Notes: generated by a model not told the origin, from the letters alone. Positions 11,235-23,050 are shown, counted from the stretch's first letter. The stretch is 64,000 bases of DNA from Corylus avellana (GCF_901000735.1 NC_081547.1:21142838-21206837); one strand, 5' to 3'. Made by a program: numbers and translations.

Positions 11235-12386
11235 CTAATCATCGGTGACGGGCTCCTCCGGAACTCCCTGAGTAACGGGATCATCTGTGACGGGCTCCAC
11301 CTGAACTCCCTGAGTAACGGAATCATCTGTGACGGGCTCCTCCTGAACTACCTGAGTAACATAATCATCGCAGTTGATCTGATCAAGAACGAGCACCAAT
11401 CCCATGGCAAAAGCCCCATCAAAGCCAGGTTTGACGCAAAGAGAGAAAGCGTCCTTCCCAAGCACCACCTGGGTGGAAGCATCCACTTTGCGTTGGATCT
11501 CAGCCACCAATTCCCTCTCCGCATTCAAGATCGTGCAACAGCGTTGAGCAAAGTTGCCCTCGATCTGGTACTCCTCACAAGGCTCTGGGTCCCTAAACAC
11601 CTCCACGCTCATGGTCGACCGTCCGATCATCGAGGATCTCCGCAGGCTAAAGATCGGTTTCTGGTGCCCGTCGATTCTCTCCCCTGTAAAGCCCTCCCAC
11701 CGGTGATGCAGACTCGGCATCTGTTTCACAAATCAAAGTATTTGAGTTAACTCACCGAGTCAGTCGGAATCGCTCGAATTAACAAGTCAAGTGAAATAAA
11801 ATATAATCAAAGTATTTTCCTCTTAAAAAAAAAAAAAAAGGTTAATCAAAGTATTTTCACGTCGACAGTTTTAGTTTCCGTACTTGTTTAACGTATTTAA
11901 TTAACAATGTAATTACTACTCGCCGAGTTGACTCAGCCATGAGAAAACAAGAAAATCAAAGACGACCCATTTACGTTCATTTCCTGCCTATCATGAATTT
12001 TAGCAAAAGAGGATTCAAATCTTTACCCATTAATGCAAATCAGAAACCGAGCCAACCCTTTTCTGGAAATTTATAAATTTTCCTAATTTTTTAATAACTG
12101 TCTGTCTCGACTCACTGATCAGTCGAATCTCGTTGGTAAATTAAGAGAAAAGCTACATCACCTTTCGGCGGACAGTGAGGAGGCACCTTCCGTTCGCGTC
12201 CATGAGAACGATTTCGCCGCTGTCACGGGCTTCGGGCCCGTACGTGTCGACCCGTAAGACCAAGTCTCCCTTGCAGTCATAGACGGTGAAGCCATCGTTG
12301 GCGAAGAAAAGAGAGGTCTTTAGGACGGTGAGATGAGTTTCTTCCTGAAATACGAACCTATCTGCCACAACGAAGCCGTCTTTCAT
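11235..12386 (-). CDS. LURP-one-related (LOR) protein, copy B, with C-terminal tandem repeat
   Basis: Exon 1 is 12386-12162 (75 codons, MKDGFVVADRF..RRK) with donor gtgatg. The intron is 441 bp (12161-11721). Exon 2 is 11720-11235 (161 codons plus stop, starts MPSLHHRWEG). The product is 236 aa against 206 aa for copy A. The beta-barrel motifs are all kept (DGFTVYDCKGDLVLRVD, GEIVLMDANG, HHRWEG, RRSSMIGR, FSLCVKPGFDGAFAMG), there is no stop or frameshift, and splice sites are canonical, so it looks functional. The extra length comes from three in-frame 14-residue units after DQINCDD, where copy A has one. The first codon of exon 2 has changed Arg to Met. Family role: LURP1-like proteins in basal defence; activity unknown. 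Confidence 0.9.
11238..11363 (-). repeat. Coding minisatellite, 3 x 42 bp
   Basis: Three head-to-tail 42-bp units encode YVTQVVQEEPVTDD, SVTQGVQVEPVTDD and PVTQGVPEEPVTDD, ending at the stop codon. Because 42 is a multiple of 3, changes in copy number keep the frame and only lengthen the acidic tail. Copy A has a single unit (YFTEGAQVEPVTDD). Confidence 0.95.
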
Positions 12387-12610
12387 CTTTGTTTAATTAA
12401 TTGGTTTCCTTAAGATTCCCGAGGACTTTGACGCAAAACAATGGAAGAGTCTAGTACTGGAGTCTGGAGCGTTGATGAAATCTAAACGTTGGGGAGAAGA
12501 TATATATTTTTGGAGAGACAGGGGGACACGCTGAGAACTCGGACCCTCACTGTTTTGACACGTGCGATGTGGTTTTGCATTTCACACATGCAGTCACCCT
12601 TGCTATGCAT
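12387..12610 (-). promoter_or_regulatory. Promoter of LOR copy B
   Basis: On the minus strand there is an AATATATATC TATA-like box at 12508-12500 and a G-box CACGTG at 12559-12564, with the same spacing and flanks as in copy A. The leader between the TATA box and the start (about 115 bp) is similar to that of copy A but has lost a segment. Confidence 0.6.
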
Positions 12611-13025
12611 ACTCCTAACCTACATTTTTACGTGCACTTCTCTTTTTTTTTTTAGATGACTGTCAAAATTATCAGTGAATCCAAAGGATTTTTACTTTCA
12701 CGTTGGAAGTAAACTTTAAAGTATAAAAGTGAGTGTCTAATTTTTTTTTTTTTAAAAAAAAAAATAATACTTTCACTTAATTTCCTTAATTTTCATTATT
12801 TTTGTAATCATTCAATTCAATTAATTTTATTAATTTTGTGTATTTAATTTTAAAAAGTTTACAATGTCACTCTTTATTATGATTTTCTGTTAAATCTTAA
12901 CAGTGGCTTTAAACATTTTTAAAATACTCTTTTATATATATATATATATAATTAAGATATTTTTATAATTTTATAAAATTTGTAAGGATATAAAAGTTAT
13001 TTCATTCATTTGCGTCTGATTTAAC
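12611..13025. repeat. AT-rich spacer, MITE remnant (left part)
   Basis: This is the counterpart of 1,300-1,690: tttttgtaatcattc, ttaaaaagtttacaat, ttatgattttctgttaaat. The homology breaks at about 13,025 and resumes at about 14,089 (gggatgacatta), so a block B-specific insertion lies between. A (TA)n tract lies at 12,935-12,950. Confidence 0.5.
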
Positions 13026-14088
13026 ATGTTGTTGCAGTTTTCGGTTCATGTTTTCCATTACAAAAGAAAAATTAGTGAGAAGACACTTGGTCATAGCATG
13101 TGATCCTTCGATGCTTAAGCAAGCATGTGTAATGATTATGGGATCAGGATGTTCAGAGTTCATAGAATGTGTTCTTCTTACCCTTCTGGTTGCTTGCTGC
13201 TATTTATGCATCTCTTCTTCCATGTCTTCATGGAGCCTTTTTCCTCCTCACAATGGAGTGTTTCACATGTCATCTCTCTAGTAGCATTAGGGTAATATGA
13301 TCAAGGACAGAACCATCTTTAAATTTGGAGGGACCAAGGGCCAAAAAATTTTTGAAGAGGAATTAATTGACAAAAAATACTTTAAATTATTCTTTTTTAC
13401 CTTAATTTTTTTTTTTTCGCCTTCAATTTTTTTTTTCTTGTAATTTGAAGCGGTGGGGGACCGGCAAATCATTAAGATTATAAGGACCATGTCTTGTTGC
13501 AAGGGAGAATATGTACCTTACATGCGTAGTTGGTTGTGAGTTTGGGAAGCGTGTGATCGATATGACGACTGCTTTTAACATATGACGAAGTTAATAAAAA
13601 GTGAGGACCACATATATTGCATATACTGTCGATAATTCATTAGCTCCTAGAGTTGAGGCTCTATCGATTGGGACTCGCTAGGTGTTGCTTTCTGGATCGA
13701 GTGTGATGTAGAGTTTCGATCGGTTTTATCAATCACGCATTTGTTGCAATAAGAATCTTCATCATATCTGTATGCTGGTTTGTGATGCAAACAGATCGGC
13801 CGCGTCCCAATTCCATTTTTTCCTTGCAGATTATTCAAAGATATGCACATGCCACAAGTCTCATAGTATGGCAGGTGTGGGAAGACGAACGGAGCCCCCC
13901 TCTTAAGTATAATTGTAAGCGATTGATCCCAAATTTTCAATCTCGTGAGGCTTATCTGAGTGTTGTGGATTTTTCTGATCGTAATGGAGCCATTTTAAGA
14001 GGACCCTCTTTGACGTTGCGATCGGATTGGGCCTTTTCAGACCTTGCGATCACGTTATGCCTTCATTGCCAACTCAATTCTCAACATA
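13026..14088. mobile_element. Unidentified ~1.06-kb insertion specific to block B
   Basis: Inferred from comparison with block A, where the flanks (gatttaac and ctaacaagagaggtgacat) are adjacent. The insert has higher GC in 13,050-13,290 and 13,780-14,088 than its surroundings. Open frames of 77 codons (13048-13281, plus) and 106 codons (13782-14102, plus) are not recognised. Inside, 13,298-13,500 resembles the 'ggcggaacca' type of TE fragment. I see no terminal repeats or clear target duplication; a Helitron-like or LTR fragment is possible. Confidence 0.4.
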
Positions 14089-15960
14089 ATCCTAAACCTT
14101 GACGGGAGGGATGACATTACAATTTTTTTTAAGTTTGATTTACTAAATTAAAAGTTTTTTAATAAAAAAACAATAAAAGTGAAAGAATATTTGCTTTTTT
14201 TATTATTATTTACTTTATCATATAGGTAGGAGTAGCCACTCCTTCTCTCTCTTTGAAGAGTTTCCTTTTCTCTCTCTAGATCTTGGCATGGACCCCAACC
14301 CCAAGAATAATATCTTATCAGGAAGCTAAGGCATAAGAGGTGACTCGAATACGAACGAATCGGTTGCTTTCAGCATGACTAAGTTTACTCGGGCGAGTAA
14401 TTGGGACGAGTTATAATAGTATTGAAAACAAGTAATTTATTATTATTATTATTATTATTGGAAGCAAGTAATTTTTTATATAAAGAGAAGAGAAACGGGG
14501 ATTGCCTTTTTGTACTGCATGCTTCAGTACAACACAAGTTTTCACTTCCAAATGCAGGAACGGATACGGGCAATCCAGAACGTGGATCGATCTTTGCAGA
14601 AAAGGATGGTACGAGTAGAGTGCAAACAAATCTGGGATAAGGCTTATCTGGACTTTTCCCTATAATATATTACCCTTCTTATTATTTTATTTTCTTTTTA
14701 AAACAATATTTGCTTTCATAAAATCATCAATTTAATTCACACTTTTTTTTTTCTTTCTTTCTTTTTTAACAAATGCCGATCTAATAAATGATTTTAAGAA
14801 ATTGTAAGAACATAAGTACGCTAGAGGCATGTTATACATCATTTTTTTTATTATTTATTTTTACAAATCTAATAGATCTGTGGTCTACGGTTGAATTTGT
14901 GAACTCATACGAGTCTCACACAAATTCAATGGTGAATTTATTTATTCACTACATAAAGATGATTGAAAGATAGTTGAATGAAAGATTTTTATCATATAAT
15001 TGTTTGCATGTTGCGACCCTTCTTCATCGTCCTATTTTGTAAACTCAGTACCAGATTTGTTGGACTTATGAAAAGACCGCAATATCTCTAAATGCATGTA
15101 CTATTATGTTTGCATTTCTACTTCTTGGCTTGTTATAGACTCTTACTTGCGTACTGGCAACGCCTAGAAAGTTAAAAGTTGGGCCATATATATCAAGCTT
15201 CGAAGAGATAAGATCATGACGAGCGAGAAATTAAAAGAATATGCTAAATAATAATAACTTTACCAATTTCATTTCCCATCTTCAGCTTAGATCTTAACCC
15301 TATCAATTATCTTCCTTAACAGCTAGCTATAAGGTTAAGGTTTTAATTAACTTGTTTCGAAATTAATTTATTTTATTAAACAAGTCATACCCATTAATTC
15401 TAACATTTTAATTATATATTAAATTCTTATCAAACTTGTAAATTATGTCAAAAATTCACAACCGCGATAAAAGGTAGAAGCACCTATGATAGATCAACAT
15501 ATCAAAAGCGGCATGGCAATGTTGTATATATCTACAGTTGACCTCTTGGGTCGTGGGAAACAAACAAGCGATTACAGGGATGTCAATAATTTAAAGCTTA
15601 GGGTGTACAAGTACAACCTTCGCAGATATTTTGGTTAACACTATACGATTTGCAACACACAAACAGGATGCGATCGTCTGGTCCCTCTGCATGTGCATGG
15701 AATTGAATCTTTATGTCTTTTCCTTCCTCTTTTGTCCTTTTTTTTTTTTTTGTTTCCCCCCCTTTTTCTCTTCTATTTTTCAACTCCAAACCTCCAAATT
15801 TACTTTAAATGGAAATAAAAAAGCTTCAAATTTACCCTTAACACTCTTACGTAAATTCTCTTCTGCCATCTCAATTATTGGGTATCCGAATTTCATTGGG
15901 AGGCACCTGAGAGGTGGGGATTTCTGTGGCAGCGATGAAGAACTAATTTTTAGCTGTTTT
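14089..15960. repeat. Non-coding part of duplicated block B
   Basis: It parallels block A: 14,225-14,640 with 2,040-2,520 (gacccc aaccccaag, cgaatacgaacgaatcgg, ttttcact-ccaaatgc), and 15,000-15,890 with 3,780-4,480 (gttgacctcttgg, gtgggaaacaaacaagc, caactccaaacctc). Trinucleotide runs (tta)n at 2,270-2,288 and 14,437-14,460 occupy the same place. No gene. Confidence 0.6.
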
Positions 15961-17020
15961 AATTTATCTTGCTAACGTGGAGAGAGGGAGTTTACATAGA
16001 GTCCAGCTTGTTTAATTTATCTTGTTGTCAAGACTACCAAAGCAATACAGACACTCTCAATTTAATTGGTGTTCACATGTAACTGTAAGGTGTTAGAGCA
16101 GTTTTTAGTACGGCCAGACCGAGATGGGTTCTCTGCAAAATAGTAAAAGTGTAAAAGGATTTATCAGTTTGGAGATCGAGAAAACTCCGATACTAAAGTT
16201 AGCATTATTGTTTGGAATAATAATATGCAATGAGTTTAAAATTTTTGAGAGGAATTGATCGATCTATTTACCTGATGCCTTACATTCCCTTTATAGGGTT
16301 GTAGCCATTTATGTAACCGTTCTCCATGAAGTTGTTCTCTATCTATCTGGTAGTTAATTGAGAGATCAAGGTATTTCCACGTTCATGTAGTAGTTGACAC
16401 GTTTAGGTAGTGGTCGAGAGATCATCTGGAGTAGCTGAGTTATTATAGAACTCTATGTAGCTGTAGTTTATCTGAATGTGATTGCTTGAGTGGGACCTAT
16501 AGTGCATTTTATCCTCAGCATAACAGATTTAGTTTGACAGTAGGGATCAATTTATTTTTATTTTTGGCTATGATTAATCACATATTAAAACTTAAGGAGT
16601 ACTTTGTTAAAACCTCAAACCATATACAAAAATGCATTTAGCCCTAAATTGTAAGCATTATTATACAATAGTGGGCCCCACAATGGACATCTCATAATTA
16701 TCCGCTTAAATTGCAAATAATATGGTTAGGCAATTGTATTAGATCTCAATCTCGACTCTCAGTCTCAAGGCCTTCTATTCTCCGACTAAGCATTTTAGCT
16801 AGGGGTGAAAATGTTGTTATATATGGTTTGCAGTTATTAGCTATAACCGCTAACTGTAACTACCTAGGTGGTGGTTAGTAAAATTCACCAACCATCTCTG
16901 CTAACGGCCTAATAACCATAATAACCGCTAACTGTTTTCATCACATAAGTGCGAATATCATATAATAGATAAGTCCAACAAACCTTAAAAACAAGGTAAA
17001 AACAGTTTTTTATTATTTTT
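15961..17020. repeat. Block B-specific repeat DNA
   Basis: Absent from block A. At 16,080-16,560 the sequence has the look of an LTR fragment (gggttctctgcaaaatag, gagaaaactccgata, then a TATA-like ctttatagg), but I find no second copy or boundaries. At 16,797-16,980 there is a gctataaccgctaac / aataaccgctaactg region like the end of hAT-type elements starting 'aggggtgaaaa'. No gene is seen. Confidence 0.35.
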
Positions 17021-17028
17021 TTTTTTTC

Positions 17029-17137
17029 AAGTCGCAATTATTTGAATTAAAGATATAGAAATTTGATACATAAGGTAAAAACACCAAATACAATGCGGAT
17101 GAAAACACTATATCTTTAATTCAAATAATTTCGACTT
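17029..17137. repeat. Inverted repeat, 30-bp arms, 29/30 complementary
   Basis: Arm 1 is 17029-17058 and arm 2 is 17108-17137, with a 49-bp spacer. The only mismatch is near the outer end (gtcgcaa against gtcgaaa). A transcript would fold into a hairpin of about 109 nt. The spacer contains taaggtaaaaacac, which echoes caaggtaaaaacag at about 16,993. Confidence 0.85.
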
Positions 17138-17680
17138 TTTCATTCGTTCTAACTCAATGCACAACATCCACCAACGGACTCCCCACCCATCTTCAAACCC
17201 TCAGCACCGGAGTCTCCAAAATAAACCAAGATGGTGGCTCCAGTGGTTTTATCAATGTGTATTTTTCTTATAAGGTATTTTGTAAAGAGAATTAATATTA
17301 TTTGGTGTGAATGGTTCTATTATTTTTTGGTGTTTCAAGCTGAAGTGTCTACTTTATATTAAAGGGTGCAAAACACCCAGTTTACATCACGATGTGATTG
17401 AAATTATTCTCTTTAAGATATTATTTCTTTGTCTACTTTCCCTATTCCAAACGAAGAGAGAGAACAAGATTGTTGTTTTTATTAATATAGCTAAGGATTT
17501 ACTGAGTAGCATCTCATTAAATTAATATTTTAATTTTAAAAATTAAAAATGTTGAACTTAAAAAAAAAAAATTAAATTCAAGACCCTTATTTTATTATTT
17601 CCATTTAAAAATATCCAATTAAATTTTTTCTTAAAAAAATTAAAATTAAGAGCCACGAATTAGGAATAAAAATGCCAATG
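17138..17680. other. Intergenic, no gene seen
   Basis: AT-rich sequence. A 72-codon plus-strand frame (17307-17525) has no recognisable similarity and its composition is that of the neighbouring non-coding DNA. 17,540-17,660 resembles 5,270-5,370 of block A (attcaagacccttatttta, aattaagagccacg). Confidence 0.4.
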
Positions 17681-18033
17681 CAGATGCATTTATTAGCAAT
17701 ATCCGCATCCACAAAATGCAGATAATTATTTTGTGTATCCGCATCATACAATTATTATCCGCATCACTTGGTTACTACGGTTAATAAATGCGATTATTAA
17801 CAGCTATCCTCATATGAAGTAATGTGCATTTTAGACTTTGAAGTTGTAATTATTGCTTCTTGAAACTACAAAAATGCATCATCGATAATTGAACATTATT
17901 ATTCAAATCACATTTGCTAATCATTTTGCCATGAAAGTTTCATCACATACATTATTTAGCTTCCAGTTTAATCTATCCATAGTTGGTGATGGGACAAAAT
18001 ATTTGAAAGAAAAAATAATAATAATAAAAGAGT

Positions 18034-18214
18034 GAGTAATGCTATAAGTCTTCATAGAATCCTTCCGGAGTCATCACAAATGTGATTTGCCTTTTAAAAT
18101 TACCAATAGATTAAAAGTCAATAAATCGCATTTCAAATTCAACAGTAATTTTAAAAGCCATATTACATTTGAAATGATTTTAAAAAGATTCTAAGAAGAT
18201 TTCTAGCATTACTC
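18034..18214. mobile_element. Foldback MITE, copy 1 (181 bp)
   Basis: The terminal inverted repeats are about 28 bp: GAGTAATGCTATAAGTCTTC.. at the left and ..AAGATTTCTAGCATTACTC at the right. The interior shares aattaccaatagattaaaagtcaataaatcgcat with copy 2. No coding capacity. Confidence 0.75.
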
Positions 18215-18485
18215 ATAAATGAGTAACATATAAGGAAATTAAATATGAACAAATCAGAAGAGTTTCCCAGTAGCGAAATCCAACAACATTACAAATTCAA
18301 CAAATATAAAAAACATAAATTAAAAATTTGACAAACATTAAAAATAAAAAAATAAAATAAAAAAGGGTTGTGACTGTGAGGCATGAGGTATGACTAAAAA
18401 AAAAAAAAACCCAACATAATTGAAAGGTCATAATTAAACTTATCAAATCCAAAACGAATATATATATATTTGCATATTCTAAAAC

Positions 18486-18654
18486 GAGTAATGTTATATG
18501 TCTTCTTAGAGTCATATCAAATATCATATGGTTTTTAAAATCACCAATAGATCAAAAGTCAATAAATCACATCTTAAATTCAACAACGATTTTAAAAGCA
18601 ACATCACATTGAGATGACTCTTAAAGGACTCTAAAAATACTTATAACATTACTC
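18486..18654. mobile_element. Foldback MITE, copy 2 (169 bp)
   Basis: Same family as copy 1: left end GAGTAATGTTATATGTCTTC, right end ATACTTATAACATTACTC, shared core caccaatagatcaaaag. The two copies are 271 bp apart in the same orientation and visibly diverged, so they are either an old local duplication or two insertions. Confidence 0.75.
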
Positions 18655-18830
18655 TCCTAAAACTGTTATTCTAAAATTATTATTATTCGCATATCCTAAA
18701 ATTGCTATTCACATTCGCATACGTGGATATTAACTTTTGTTATCCATTATTATCTTAGGTGAATAACGAATAACAGATAAGTGCGAACATCGAGGCAAAT
18801 GATTAGTATCCGCCTGTATTTTTTCCCTTG

Positions 18831-19569
18831 TCCCGGATGGCCTCCATGACCGAAGTGGCCAAGCACTAGCTACCTTGGGTTGTGGCCCTTCCAATTAGAG
18901 AGGAGTGATTGTCCTTTATAGCTTTTTTTTTTTTTTTAATATATATATATATATACTAATGAAGAAGAGAAAGAACAGAGAAAAACAAGAGGAGGGAGCA
19001 GGATCTTTTTCACCGAAGAAGACGGGAGAAGAGAAATGAGAATGCAAAAGCCAAAAATATTTGGATCTGCGGCTCAATATGCCCACGTGATTGGCCCACA
19101 AGTTGAGAGAGTCTGTCGATGACTGAACCCCACTAACATAAAAGAGCCAATAGTTTGATACAGCCCATCTGGAACATTGGTCCCACGCTTCGCTACTAAC
19201 ACGATCGCCTGTCCCATCAATTTTTAATTCATTCAAAAGCTAAGAAAATAAATTAACTCTAATCAAGTCAAACCCATGCTCGAGTCGACCACCGCCACAG
19301 CTTGAAACTTTTTTTATTTAATTAATTAATTTATTTATTTATTTTTATGTATAACTTATACCAACTCCGTCCGTCTAATCACACCACTAAAAGTGTTATT
19401 TTCAATTCACCTTCAAACCATTATCAGTATGTGTATTATTTCTCTTAATTGATGTCTAGAATTTTCTATGGATGGCCCTCCTATAGTTCTATAGGTGACA
19501 TAACATAATTTATAGCAAAAATCTATAGGTGACATAAACTAGTCTAACAAATACACCGATATTATCCTT
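18831..19569. repeat. Block B, right part, and spacer
   Basis: 18,831-19,300 parallels 5,360-6,150 of block A (gtggcccttccaattagag, gcggctcaatatg, gaccccacta, ggaacattggtccca, gtcgaccaccg). 19,300-19,570 is AT-rich with nothing recognisable apart from the phrase ctataggtgacataa, which occurs twice in modified form. No gene. Confidence 0.5.
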
Positions 19570-21489
19570 TACCAAGTCAATTTATTGACTTAAACATCGG
19601 AGGATCTACGGTCGATTTTTTTTTCTAACAAGTCATCTGTATCTATTTTTATTGTCTTTGTAACTTGGCTCAAGTGGCGCAGTCAATTAGATGAACAGTC
19701 ATTTTATTCTATATTTTTTTTGTTTGTCAAAAGCAAAAAAACAAACCGAAAAACATCAATCTTACTGTTAGAAATTGTCTATTACAGCAAATGTTGGGTT
19801 GGGAGTGTCTGTCGTAGACTTCACGCCTGGACCGTAAAAGAGGAAATAATTTGAAAGAGCCCAAGTGGAACACATGCATGGTCCCATGCTAATTACATTA
19901 CACCAAAGCGTGTCACATCAACTCAGATTCAAATGCTAAGAACATGAACCAAGTAAGACAAAGCCATCAAAGACTCAAAGCAGGTACGTAATAAGTTCTC
20001 TTGGCACTCCAAAGATGAACACTGTAAGGTCGGTTGAGCTTTAAATAGTCTTATCCATAGGTTTTTTTCTTTTTAAGAGGAGACGAGTAGATTGATTATT
20101 TTATTTAGGCATAATTATAGTAATACATGTCAACAAAAGATATCTAGATGGTGGAAATCACTACTCTCTTTCAAATCTGGTTGATCTGTAATCTGACACA
20201 GTCACTTCAAGGATTTTCTGCACTTCCTTCCAATACACGTCATGACAATTAAAAACCCAATAGAGTCTTTGTAATCTGGGGCCAAATGTTTCAAGGTTGC
20301 ACATAATGAGAATGATCAATAAGTTCTGAATTCAATTAAGGAGAATATAGTTCTCCTCAAAATGTTCTTAACTGACAATTCGCTCTGAAAAAAATAAAAA
20401 AGTGGCCGATTAAATCTTTCCCTTTATATTGTACACGATATATTATTATTTAAAACAATTCACCGTATGTGAACATATAGACCATGAAATGATAAATCCT
20501 CATCTCAAATGGATATAGTTGAGATAAGGTGAGCTGTAAATCCGTCAAGTAGTTTATGGCTGAAAATTGATGACGAAAAGGAAGGCACGAGTGTCTACTT
20601 CAATTAATAATTTTTGCTTATTAGATTTTCGTGGAATGCCTTAGAATTTAATTAAATTCAACCTGCTATAGTCCAGAATCTCAACACAGCATTATGTAGT
20701 TATTATTATGAATTACTAATGCCAAACTATACTTATTTTGCTTAATTTATTATATAATTTGTAATGTCTCTTCCGATATTCATCTATGATATTTCGTCAC
20801 TTTTGCAAACGCAATCATACGTTTAAATTTTAAAAAAGTGTTAATTTAGGGTTACCATATAATAAGAAATTTGCACTGTCAACAATCCCATCAAAATTCA
20901 ACGTTAGATCAAACTGTTTGATGAGTGAAATTTGGAAAATACCCCTAACATATTTAAAAAATTACAAAAATACATTGAATTTGGACGGGAGTGTTATGGA
21001 GATTTCACTTCCTTCATTAGGATTTAACACTAAATTTGGATGGGAGGCTTGACATTACAAACTTATAAAAAATGGTAATCTCAAATTGACATTTTTTAAA
21101 AAAAAGTTTAAAAGAGTATGATTGCAAAATTAATAAAATATCAAGAGTGATAAGTGAAGTTTTCGCTTTTATTTTTGTCCTTGTACCATACCAGTATGCA
21201 CATCTATCAAAGGGGTTGCAATATTCCCCTTTTACCGTCCCAAAAATAAAAATATTCTTAAAATGACATAAATACTCCTAAAATTTTAAAAACAAACAAA
21301 TTAAAAAAGAAAAAAAAAATACACATACCAAGAACTAAAACTTTTGATTTGGAGTGGCAAAATTAAAAAAAAAAAAAAAAAAAAAATTCTTGGGGGCAAT
21401 ATTTAATTTTTAAAGGTCTATTTTTTTTTATAAATAAAGAAAAAATTATTTTTTTGGGGACCACCCAATCCCCCAAGCCAAAAGTAGTT

Positions 21490-21815
21490 CGGCCTCTTCA
21501 CATACTCCTATCAAACTAATACCCAATTTGCAATATCTCTCATAAACTAAAAATTGCATAAATGTCCCTCCAAACTACCATCAATTTGCATTGTATCTCT
21601 TTGTCCCACAAATACACAAAAATTATCTTAATTTTCAATAGTACAAAAAAATTTTAAGGATATTTTCAAAAAATAAGACATTATTAAGGATATTTTTGTC
21701 CTTGGATGGTACATTGTGAATTTATGGTAGTCTAGACAGATATTGATACAATCTTTAGTTTGGGGGTTACATTGCAAATTGAGTGTTAATTTAAAGGGGC
21801 TATGTGTATTTTTTT
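21490..21815. mobile_element. MITE-like repeat, cacatactc end
   Basis: The left end cacatactcctatcaaactaatac with caatttgcaat is roughly the reverse complement of the right end ttgcaaattgagtgttaattt..tatgtgta. Relatives lie at 54,885-55,190 (best ends) and, as a right half only, at 29,760-29,885. Target duplications are not clear. Confidence 0.5.
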
Positions 21816-22029
21816 GTTTTTTTGTTTTTATTTTATTTTTTTTAAAAAAAGGAATAACTTACACCCATGGCCACATTGTGGTCATCTGGTGTTTCCGTGG
21901 GTCATCTGGTGCCCCATGACCATGTTGTGGGTCATATGGTGTTTTCGTGGGTCTTGATTTTTTTGTTTGAAAAAAGTGTACATACTCTACTTAAAATACC
22001 AACTAATTGACAATGACCCCACATCTTCT

Positions 22030-22074
<45 letters not shown>

Positions 22075-22075
<1 letters not shown>

Positions 22076-22543
22076 AAAGATTAGGAAATGTGAAAAGAAC
22101 AGTTGAGAAAAATTAATAATTGAACTTATGAATTTAATGCGCGTGAAAGAATATATATATATATATATATATCTATATATATATATATATATGTCTGAAA
22201 GATTAGGAAATGTGAAAAGAACAGTCGAGAAAAATTAATAATTGAACTTATGAATTTAATGCGCGTGAAAGAATATATATATATATTCTGAAAGATTAGG
22301 AAATGTGAAAAGAACAGTCGAGAAAAATTAATAATTGAACTTATGAATTTAATGCGCGTGAAAGAATATATATATATATATATTATGAAAGATTAGGAAT
22401 TGTGAAAAGAACAATCGAGAAAAATTAATAATTGAACTTATGAATTTAATGCGCGTGAAAAAATACTGAAAGATTAGGAAATGTGAAAAGAACAGTCGAG
22501 AAAAATTAATAATTAAACTTATGAATTTAATGCGCGTGAAAGA
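22075..22543. repeat. Tandem array, 5 x ~76 bp separated by (TA)n
   Basis: Five units start gaaagattagg at 22075, 22197, 22290, 22387 and 22468, and end gcgcgtgaaa(g/a)a. The first four are followed by TA tracts of differing length and the last passes into unique sequence. Units differ at only a few bases. Diverged relatives stand twice in 31,795-32,010 and twice again in the recent duplicate near 38,080-38,290, always just upstream of the same downstream sequence. Confidence 0.9.
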
Positions 22544-23050
22544 TTTGCAGTGGGTCCATAAATAACATGTTTTTCTCCTGACATGATAGATAGATTAAGG
22601 ATGATCGATAAAAGGCCATTGATTAACATGTGTTTAGGACTTCTGTTTTGCCAAATCGCCGCCAAATAAGGAAACAAAATATGGACGAGAAATTGCCACA
22701 TGTAAAGGGCAACAGGTAACTCAAAGTTGAAGATCGATTTGAAGTGATCCCAACTTGTTTTCAAAAGTGGGCGGTGGGTGATGGGTCTTTTTAGTTTTAC
22801 CATGACACACTAACATTATGAAATCTCCCTCCATGGTACGTGTCCATTGCATCACTCAAAAAATCAACCCAAAAAAACAAAAAAAACAAAAATTTATAAA
22901 TGGAAAATGTAATTATGGAATTAATACATGGTTCCATGGGCTTTTCTGTTCATATATTTGGGCAGAAAAGTAGGACATAACCCAAGGACTAGCCGACATC
23001 CTATAAAGTATCAACATATATAAAAGGTATTAATTTGGAAAATCAAACTT

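Larger units (their letters stand above)
17681..18830. mobile_element. hAT-like remnant carrying two MITEs
   Basis: The left part has atgcagatgcatttattagcaatatccgcatcc and the right part gaataacagataagtgcg..gtatccgcctg. These are the repeated 'ttatccgcatcc' phrases typical of degenerate hAT-type elements whose ends read gggtgcgggt. No transposase is left. Its middle holds two copies of one foldback MITE (18034-18214 and 18486-18654). Confidence 0.4.
19570..23050. repeat. Ancient duplicated segment D1
   Basis: It shares order and sequence with 28,640-32,540 (D2): 19,570-20,090 with 28,650-29,230; 20,270-20,340 with 29,560-29,630; 21,700-21,960 with 29,760-30,010; 22,540-23,040 with 32,000-32,540 (caaataaggaaacaaaatatggacg, cttgttttcaaaag, gactagccgacatcctataaa). 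The copies are clearly diverged with many indels. No protein gene is present. Copy 2 of the conserved promoter-like block lies at about 19,790-20,060. Confidence 0.6.

Noticed and set aside
11181..11750. 189-codon plus-strand open frame
   Set aside because: Antisense to LOR copy B exon 2; its apparent repeats (LRNSLSNGIICDG) are just the opposite strand of the coding minisatellite.
22519..22803. 94-codon minus-strand frame
   Set aside because: Lies in ancient duplicate D1; the D2 and D3 counterparts do not keep the frame.
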